DNA of 64,000 bases. Source: Pedobacter chitinilyticus. GTDB lineage: Bacteria; Bacteroidota; Bacteroidia; Sphingobacteriales; Sphingobacteriaceae. The translations under genes were made by a program, and so were the position numbers. Below are positions 58,126 to 64,000 of this stretch, piece by piece. The first letter of the stretch is position 1; every line of letters starts with the position of its first letter. The notes under the pieces are model-generated. The model worked only from the letters and a program-made list of their open reading frames with translations. It did no database searches and was not told the DNA's origin. The stretch covers positions 270,998-334,997 of the forward strand of contig NZ_QMHN01000007.1 in NCBI RefSeq assembly GCF_003313385.1, in the 5' to 3' direction.

Positions 58126-61008
58126 TTATTGATAGAAACTACCATCTCCCCTACGCATCATTTGTCTACCATTACGGTTTCTTGCTCCTGTCCATTTTTG
58201 TAAGCGTACGTTGGCTCTCAACATAAAATATCGACTCAAGGCATTGGTACGGGTTTCCGTCTTTACCAAATCCGTCACGTTGAGGTTTACAAAATTATTT
58301 TGCTTTAAAAGGTCAAAAGCTTGGAACGTAATAGACGCCCTACGCTTCCAAAATTCTTTCTGCACATAGGCATTAATCACCAATGGATTGCTGGTGATGT
58401 TTGCATCAATCCCACTTACAAAATTCTTACTTGCACTATAACCGAAAATCAGCGATTGCCACATATAAAAACGCCCATCTATATTAAATGCCAAAGTTTT
58501 AGTGTTAACCCTGTTTGTACTAATGGTATTTTGGGATTTGGTGATGTTATATGACACGTTAGGATTCACTTCCAACCATTCATTCGGGTTGATACGAGGG
58601 CCAAAACGTTCGGTAATATTCCAAGTGCGGGTGATGCTTTCGAGGTTATTACTCATGGAAACTCCGTGATTGTAATTTACATTTCCACTTAAAGAAAGGT
58701 TATACTTGCGATTGTTCAATTGCTTACTTACCGAATAATTACCCCCAATCCGATAGCTGCCATTCATGTTCACATAGCGCGTTTCATTACGCAACAGTTG
58801 ATTATTGTTATTGAAAATTTGCACCATGTTACTCACCACAGAATTGTCAATAAAAGTAGCGTTTAAATTAACGGAATAATTTAGCCTTTGATTGGCGATG
58901 TAATTGTTATAATTCGTGTTAATGGAATGGTTAAAAGTAACTTTCAAATCTGGATTACCGACAATGGTATTCTGTGGATTTGACACATCCCTAACAGGTT
59001 GTATCTGATCGAAAGTTGGCTCTTTTGCGTTACCAGAATAATTGATTTGTATACTATGGGTGCGTGACCAAGCATATTGAAATCTGGCAATGGGAATTAA
59101 ATTAAAACTATTACGATTGGTAGTCGTTCCCAAACTCACTTTTGTGCCACTTAACACCGCAGGTACTCCTGTGATTCCCACAGAAAATCGCACTTTTGAG
59201 GTGTTAGATAAACCATAACGGTAATTCAAAGCAATTCGAGCTTGCGTGAACGAATAATCGTAGATATTGCTCAGTGAATCTACCCCTTGCTTATTATCCA
59301 AGGCATCGATATTGCTTGTAATTGCCCTATTGTCATAGCCATTGTAGGTGATCTGACCGTTAAATTCCAATTGACTATTTGCGGCCAAAGGCTCTACATA
59401 AGTCAAACTTCCCCGATAATTGTTGGTGAGGTTTCGTCGTTCGATTAATCGGTGTACCAAAGAATCGAGTACGTTAATATCGTCCTTGTAGAACTTGGTG
59501 TTTCGTTCCTGATCTGATTCTTGATCAGAGGTGTTAAAGCTAAATTGAGCCGAGAAATTTCTACGGGGTTTATTAAAAATATGTTGATAAAATACGGTTG
59601 CACCAATATTTGGTCTGGTGTTTTTACCCGAGCTATTACCTAACTGATTTTGAGTAATTAAAGCGCCCGATTGTCCTATGCTTGACAAGCTACTATTGGT
59701 GGTAGAAGAATAGCTAATTTCTGGAGTAACCCTTAAAAAGTTATTACTGTCGATGTTTGCTTCCAGCTCGAAATTGAAATTGTGGCCTTTGGTTTTATTA
59801 TCCCTTTCGCTTTCATTGGTAGAGAAAATAGTTCCATTGGTACTGTATATTTCAGATAAGCTACTATTTAATGAATTTACGTTGCTAAAGTTATAACGGT
59901 AGTTGGTATTGATTTGTATTTTTTTGCCGATTTGATCTCTATAAGAAAATGCCGAAGAACCTGTATTGGTGGTACCTCCACTTCCCCCTGATGAGTTTCC
60001 GTTATTACCACCTGATCCACCATTAGCGCCACCACGACCGCCACCTGCATTTCCTCCGTTTCCTCGGCCGCCACCACCGCCCCCTCCATTACTTGAATCA
60101 CCACCCATTGTACCTGTATTTGCGACGCCATTTACGGTATTGTTTAAACGCAGGTTTACCGCAATATTCTGATTTCCGTTAAGCCTTGTTCCAAATACTG
60201 AACTTTCATAACGTTCATTATTACCCCCTCCTGCAGTAATATTCGCAGAGTTTCCTACAGATTTATCGGCACGAGTAACAATATTTAAGATTTTTTCGGG
60301 ATCGCCATCTTTAATACCTGTTCTGGCAGCTTGATCCCCGTAATCATCTACAATCTGTATCTTATCTACAATTTCAGCAGGTAAATTTTGTATGGCCGTA
60401 CTGATCTCGCCACCGGCATAAACCTTTCCGTTAATTTTCGCTTTGGTTACATTATTTCCCTGGTGAATCAAACTACCGTCTGTGCCCACTTCCATCCCCT
60501 CCATCTTTTTTAGAAGCTCATCAACCGTAGCATTTTCTCTTACAATATAGTCGCTGGCCTTGTATTCTACCGTGTCTGTTTTGTAGGTGATGGATGGTGT
60601 TCCGTTAATGACTACTTCATTTAGGGTATTAGACATGGACCGTAAAACAATAGGGTCCATCACAATTCTAGGAATGGCATCATTTTGCTTGTATTTATTG
60701 ATTTGCTGTTTATAGCCTAGCATCGTAAAACTCATGGTATAAGTTGCAGATTTTACATTTTTAAAGACGAAAATCCCATCTGGATTGGAACTAGTGACTA
60801 AAGTATCTTTCTCTGAGGTTAACCTAATGGTAACTCCTGGAATACCTAAATCGGTAGTGTCCTTTACGATACCACTAATTTCTCTAGCAGCTACTGGCGG
60901 CGGAACATTTTTACCCTTAGGTGTATTCTGTGCCTGCGTTTTTAAATTGATGACAAGCAATATGGAAAGCAACACCAGACCGTACAGGTAATTCTTCATA
61001 TTTATCAT
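58126..61008 (-). CDS. TonB-type outer-membrane beta-barrel protein with Gly-rich segment
   Basis: 960 residues. Signal peptide of about 27 residues (LKTQAQ). A carboxypeptidase-regulatory-like domain (about 43-120: ISGIVKDTTDLGIPGVTIRL) and a plug-like domain (about 130-250: DELLKKMEGMEVGTDGSLIH, then GGEISTAIQNLPAEIVDKIQ) are followed by the OMP_b-brl_3 barrel. Residues about 299-345 are an almost pure Gly/Asn/Ser stretch (GGGGGGGRGNGGNAGGG), probably an extracellular loop. No TonB box is obvious. It probably transports or binds a large ligand. It starts 12 bp after the CBM9-like gene on the same strand. The alternative start is the second ATG at 60999. Confidence 0.9.
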   Translation of the reverse strand: MINMKNYLYGLVLLSILLVINLKTQAQNTPKGKNVPPPVAAREISGIVKDTTDLGIPGVTIRLTSEKDTLVTSSNPDGIFVFKNVKSATYTMSFTMLGYKQQINKYKQNDAIPRIVMDPIVLRSMSNTLNEVVINGTPSITYKTDTVEYKASDYIVRENATVDELLKKMEGMEVGTDGSLIHQGNNVTKAKINGKVYAGGEISTAIQNLPAEIVDKIQIVDDYGDQAARTGIKDGDPEKILNIVTRADKSVGNSANITAGGGNNERYESSVFGTRLNGNQNIAVNLRLNNTVNGVANTGTMGGDSSNGGGGGGGRGNGGNAGGGRGGANGGSGGNNGNSSGGSGGTTNTGSSAFSYRDQIGKKIQINTNYRYNFSNVNSLNSSLSEIYSTNGTIFSTNESERDNKTKGHNFNFELEANIDSNNFLRVTPEISYSSTTNSSLSSIGQSGALITQNQLGNSSGKNTRPNIGATVFYQHIFNKPRRNFSAQFSFNTSDQESDQERNTKFYKDDINVLDSLVHRLIERRNLTNNYRGSLTYVEPLAANSQLEFNGQITYNGYDNRAITSNIDALDNKQGVDSLSNIYDYSFTQARIALNYRYGLSNTSKVRFSVGITGVPAVLSGTKVSLGTTTNRNSFNLIPIARFQYAWSRTHSIQINYSGNAKEPTFDQIQPVRDVSNPQNTIVGNPDLKVTFNHSINTNYNNYIANQRLNYSVNLNATFIDNSVVSNMVQIFNNNNQLLRNETRYVNMNGSYRIGGNYSVSKQLNNRKYNLSLSGNVNYNHGVSMSNNLESITRTWNITERFGPRINPNEWLEVNPNVSYNITKSQNTISTNRVNTKTLAFNIDGRFYMWQSLIFGYSASKNFVSGIDANITSNPLVINAYVQKEFWKRRASITFQAFDLLKQNNFVNLNVTDLVKTETRTNALSRYFMLRANVRLQKWTGARNRNGRQMMRRGDGSFYQ

Positions 61009-61020
61009 AGTAGCTAGCCG

Positions 61021-61845
61021 TTACTTTTGAAGAATATATTTACCCCAAAAATCAGTCGCTGTCATTAAATCTTGACGGGAAGCATTGGCATTTCCTCCAC
61101 CACCAAAATTGCCACCTCTACCATTCCCTCCACCAAAAGCAGGAGCAGCATTAGCTCTCATCGCAAAATTTCCAGTATTTGGCAGCCCATTAAGTTTGAT
61201 TTGATAAGCAATTTCATTGGTACTTCCTGCTGCAATTTCCAATAAGGATAGTGGAATAGCAGCTTCGTAAACATAAGCACCTTGGTCATCCATCTTAGCA
61301 ACCGCTTTAATACCATGTTCATTATAAATAGAGATTAGCGTATCAGAAAACTGTTTAAATCCAAGCGCCTTGATTTCCTTTACTCCTGCTAATTGGGTTT
61401 TGCGTTGTGCTAAATTAATCGAATCTCTTTCCTTTTGGCCTTGTTCCTGTCTTTCCTGTCCAGCTCTTTGTCTATTTTGTCCCATATTCCCACGATTACC
61501 GTTTGTCCTTGCAATAAGTGGATAGGTGACTACGATTGCATCCTGTTCTCTCTTTTTCCCTTTGGTATTGATCGTAAATGAAATGCCACCCGCCATAATC
61601 TTGGTGATGGTTTCGTTATCATTTGCTTTAATAGCCAGATAAAGGTTCTTATCATCATTAGCAATGGTATACCATAAGTTGGTTCGCTTGTTTTCAGCAG
61701 CGAAAGTGCCCCATTCTAGGTTCTTTCCATCTATACGAATAGTACTTGGTGCCAAAACACCCTTTACTTGCACATCTGGCAGTTTTTGGGCACTGACACC
61801 TATACTTAGCAAAAGTATGGGCAAAAGAGTGTAAAATAGCTTCAT
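61021..61845 (-). CDS. Secreted CBM9/DOMON-like protein with Gly-rich C-terminus
   Basis: 274 residues with a signal peptide of about 19 residues (IGVSAQ). Residues 30-110 look like a carbohydrate-binding family 9 or DOMON-type beta-sandwich: STIRIDGKNLEWGTFAAEN, then LWYTIANDDKNLYLAIKAND. A basic/Gln-rich insert (about 120-150: GQNRQRAGQERQEQGQKERD) follows, then AYVYEAAIPLSLLEIA, the last block of the fold. The C-terminus is Gly-rich (GGGNGRGGNFGGGG, about 235-250), like the barrel protein encoded 12 bp downstream, and the two are probably produced together. Ligand unknown; heme or sugar binding are both known for the fold. Confidence 0.75.
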   Translation of the reverse strand: MKLFYTLLPILLLSIGVSAQKLPDVQVKGVLAPSTIRIDGKNLEWGTFAAENKRTNLWYTIANDDKNLYLAIKANDNETITKIMAGGISFTINTKGKKREQDAIVVTYPLIARTNGNRGNMGQNRQRAGQERQEQGQKERDSINLAQRKTQLAGVKEIKALGFKQFSDTLISIYNEHGIKAVAKMDDQGAYVYEAAIPLSLLEIAAGSTNEIAYQIKLNGLPNTGNFAMRANAAPAFGGGNGRGGNFGGGGNANASRQDLMTATDFWGKYILQK

Positions 61846-61909
61846 TTTAGTGGTTTACATTTGTGGTGAATTTACATAGACATCAATAAGGGAAAAAGGA
61901 TTAAAACTA

Positions 61910-61946
61910 GCAAGCAAAAAAAAAATCCCCAGTTGAGCTGGGGATC
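61910..61946 (-). terminator. Terminator after the subtilase gene
   Basis: On the minus strand GATCCCCAGCTC and AACTGGGGAT pair and are followed by TTTTTTTTT. It lies 17 bp after the S8 stop and before the CBM9-like gene. Confidence 0.9.
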
Positions 61947-61962
61947 TACAATTTTATATCAA

Positions 61963-63732
61963 TTACTTGGCCGAGGACTTATAACTCTCTGCCAGCTTTA
62001 AGGCATTGTATGCATTGACAATTCCGCCGCTCACACATAATTCCGAAAAATTAGCACGTACCGTTTCATCTTTATCATTTTTGTATTTCACTTTTCGTGA
62101 TACTTTGGTTACCGACTTCATGATGATATCTTTCACGTCTACCGCGGTCAATTCTGGATGATAGCTCAAAATTAAAGCAGCCAAGCCCGTAACCACTGGA
62201 GCCGCCATACTCGTACCGTCAAATTCTTCATATTTTGAATTAGGAACAGTAGAGTTAATCATAAAACCTGGAGCAAAGACATCTACATTATGTTTACCAT
62301 AATTGGAGAAAGAAGCTTTCAAGTCATCATCATTTTTATAAGCACTAGCACCCACCTCAATCCAATTTTTGGCATGCGGAAGTTGGTATTTTGCCGAATC
62401 TAAAGTAAGTTTAGCGAATGGATCTTTTTTAGGAGCTGGAGCAGGTCCTCCATTCATTCGATTAGATGGCATTGGCATTGGAGGAAACATACTTACTTGT
62501 GGCTTATTTTTCTTCGCATAAGCCTCTGCTTCTGGACTATCATAATATTTAGTCGGAAAATTATCAGTGACATCATTGTCTTGATTATCATTTCCTGCTG
62601 CATGAACCAATAGTACTCCTTTCGATTCCGCGTATTTAATAGCCTCATCAACTACTTTTTTATCCCACTTGTACCCTTTACCAAAACTCATGTTGATCAC
62701 TCTCGCACCATTGTCTACTGCGTATCTAATTCCATTGGCTACATCCTTATCTCTTTCGTCTCCCTGTGGAACCACTCTAATGGTCATGATGCTCACATGA
62801 TTGGCTACGCCTTTAATTCCGATATCGTTACTTCTATTTGCACCAATAATTCCAGAAACGTGGGTACCATGTTCTGCATCTGGACCAATCACATCCGAAT
62901 TGCCGTAAATACGCTCATTAGAATTTGTATAATCATCACCAACAAGCGCTGCTCTTTCATCGTATTTTTCATTTAGGTTGTATTTTAGCATCTGTTCAAG
63001 TTCTTTATGTCCTTTTTGAATGCTTTCGTAAAACTTCTCTATACTCCCTTCATCTTTAGATCCTTTACGCACAATCTTTTTAATGTACTCTTCCAACTCA
63101 TCATCAGCTTTGTATTTCTCCATATCTTCTAGCGAAGGAATTTTCTTTTGATTAATCATCGCCACAGAGTCCATTACTTTTTTTATAGCGATATAGATAG
63201 GAAATGCAGCACTAGCCTCATCATATTTCTTCCCAAAATCTGATACCACTCTTTTATAAAGAGCATATTCTTCTTTCTCCGCACTATCTAACACGGTACT
63301 TCTAATGACAGACCTATACTTAGGCTCAAGCTTACGTTTTATTCTTACCAACTCTAAGTTGTCGTGAGCTAAGTTAGCGTTCTTTGAACCGATAAAATTC
63401 CATCCGTGCACATCATCAATGTAGCCGTTGCCATCATCATCGATACCGTTCCCTGGGATTTCTTTTGTATTGGTCCAAAGTACATCCTTCAGATCTTCGT
63501 GCTTAATATCTGTCCCGCCGTCAATAACGGCCACCACAATTTTTTGCTTAGGTTTTTTATTCTTTAACAGCTCCGTATAAGCTTTCTCGGTACTGATCCC
63601 AAAATACCCATCAGCTGTTAAATCTAAATTGAACCAATTGGGAGGTAATTTGACATTTTTATCTTGGGCATAACCCTTATTAAAAGAAACCAATAACGCA
63701 AAAGCGATTATAATTATTCTATAAACTCTCAT
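61963..63732 (-). CDS. S8 family subtilisin-like protease
   Basis: 589 residues with a signal peptide of about 22 residues (FNKGYAQ). The catalytic triad is in order: Asp71 in VAVIDGGTD, His288 in EHGTHVSGI, and Ser508 in FDGTSMAAP; the oxyanion Asn is in HAAGNDNQD (about residue 383). The block between Asp and His is about 200 residues and rich in Lys/Glu, longer than in subtilisin; it may be a surface cap. No T9SS C-terminal domain is seen, so the enzyme is probably periplasmic or outer-membrane-associated. A terminator follows, so it is not co-transcribed with the genes downstream. Confidence 0.94.
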   Translation of the reverse strand: MRVYRIIIIAFALLVSFNKGYAQDKNVKLPPNWFNLDLTADGYFGISTEKAYTELLKNKKPKQKIVVAVIDGGTDIKHEDLKDVLWTNTKEIPGNGIDDDGNGYIDDVHGWNFIGSKNANLAHDNLELVRIKRKLEPKYRSVIRSTVLDSAEKEEYALYKRVVSDFGKKYDEASAAFPIYIAIKKVMDSVAMINQKKIPSLEDMEKYKADDELEEYIKKIVRKGSKDEGSIEKFYESIQKGHKELEQMLKYNLNEKYDERAALVGDDYTNSNERIYGNSDVIGPDAEHGTHVSGIIGANRSNDIGIKGVANHVSIMTIRVVPQGDERDKDVANGIRYAVDNGARVINMSFGKGYKWDKKVVDEAIKYAESKGVLLVHAAGNDNQDNDVTDNFPTKYYDSPEAEAYAKKNKPQVSMFPPMPMPSNRMNGGPAPAPKKDPFAKLTLDSAKYQLPHAKNWIEVGASAYKNDDDLKASFSNYGKHNVDVFAPGFMINSTVPNSKYEEFDGTSMAAPVVTGLAALILSYHPELTAVDVKDIIMKSVTKVSRKVKYKNDKDETVRANFSELCVSGGIVNAYNALKLAESYKSSAK

Positions 63733-63761
63733 TTTAACTCTTTCAGTATATTCTTAATATA

Positions 63762-63769
63762 CAAAAATA
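63762..63769 (-). promoter_or_regulatory. TATTTTTG box for the subtilase gene
   Basis: Exact TAnnTTTG -7 box on the minus strand, 29 bp before the ATG. Confidence 0.55.
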
Positions 63770-63949
63770 ACCATTAAAAGAAGCCACGGTATGGTTTAGA
63801 AAAAAACTTTAACAAAAATTAACAGAAAGTATAGACATTGGCTGGGAGTATTTTCCCAATTCCAAAGATGTAGGGGATTATGAAACAATAGGGTTGGCCC
63901 TTTTGGCTGCCATTTTCGTTCATTGGCCTTATTGTTTGGAAGTGTTGTG

Positions 63950-63984
63950 CACAAAAAAGCCCCCCGACATTTCTGAAGGGGGGC
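63950..63984 (-). terminator. Terminator of a gene beyond the right edge
   Basis: On the minus strand GCCCCCC and GGGGGGC pair across a loop and run into TTTTTTGTG. It implies a minus-strand gene ending just past 64000. Confidence 0.75.
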
Positions 63985-64000
63985 GTTTAGGGATAGGCAC

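Noticed and set aside
59966..60172. Proline-rich open frame on the plus strand
   Set aside because: It is the complement of the Gly-rich coding segment in the barrel protein, not a gene.
1..64000. Prophage, plasmid or integrative element
   Set aside because: No integrase, phage structural, conjugation or replication gene was seen. The only mobile-type gene is the REP transposase.

Overview
The window is typical chromosome of a low-GC member of the Bacteroidota, most likely a Sphingobacteriaceae bacterium close to Pedobacter. This is inferred from several features seen together: a giant secreted protein with a type IX secretion C-terminal signal, TonB-associated and Porin_10-type outer-membrane proteins, GH92 and GH1 glycosidases, families largely confined to Bacteroidota (DUF5606, the secreted so-called asparagine synthetase B), and repeated TAnnTTTG promoter -7 boxes. 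No rRNA, tRNA, CRISPR array, prophage or integrative element was recognised. The only mobile-element gene is a REP-associated tyrosine transposase.

Layout, left to right. 1-2201 (minus): a TolC protein and the start of a membrane-fusion adaptor, one export operon cut by the window edge. 2286-5071: polysaccharide deacetylase, erythromycin-esterase-like protein and a degenerate M23-like secreted protein. 5599-10839: two different aconitases in tandem (AcnB type, then mitochondrial type). 11043-12589: a tiny leader-like ORF, an orphan small protein, the REP transposase with a REP pair beside it, and a DUF2007 protein. 12608-20423: GH1 glucosidase, membrane-anchored MutS homologue, RlmH, a 46-residue membrane protein, GH92 mannosidase, DUF5606 protein and cyclophilin. 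20776-26453: secreted amidotransferase-like protein, ABC-F ATPase, beta-barrel protein and small uncharacterised genes. 26849-30694 (minus): lpxK, purine nucleoside phosphorylase and a Porin_10 porin, overlapping in that order of transcription. 30976-32115: sterol-desaturase-family hydroxylase. 32297-38456 (minus): a complete tetR-tolC-adaptor-RND efflux operon with two matching operators. 38566-44043: an 1825-residue beta-helix surface protein. 44390-47575: pruA and an amino-acid permease. 48045-50714 (minus): small protein, SulP transporter and beta-carbonic anhydrase, a likely bicarbonate module. 50894-55300: OprP-like porin, acyl-CoA carboxylase beta subunit, MFS exporter, GNAT. 55290-58108: a prohibitin-tail-like membrane protein, M42 peptidase and a GNAT-MarR pair. 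58126-63732 (minus): subtilase, CBM9-like secreted protein and a TonB-type barrel.

The genes are mostly ordinary; the unusual part is the DNA between them. Four kinds of dispersed structure recur: (i) REP hairpins matched to the transposase, whose outer stem base pairs covary between copies; (ii) composite elements of about 115-150 bp with shared ends and exchangeable palindromic cores; (iii) hairpin-plus-tail repeats beginning CTATGTG; (iv) short quasi-repetitive tracts, one of which seems to have entered the reading frame of the polysaccharide deacetylase. Clear regulatory dyads were also read by eye: two TTAACAGTGTTAA operators in the tetR efflux operon, two TACGTA palindromes at the GNAT-MarR promoter, and twin TTGATCAA palindromes before acnB. 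All of this was read without alignment software, so identities and family names come from motif recognition only.
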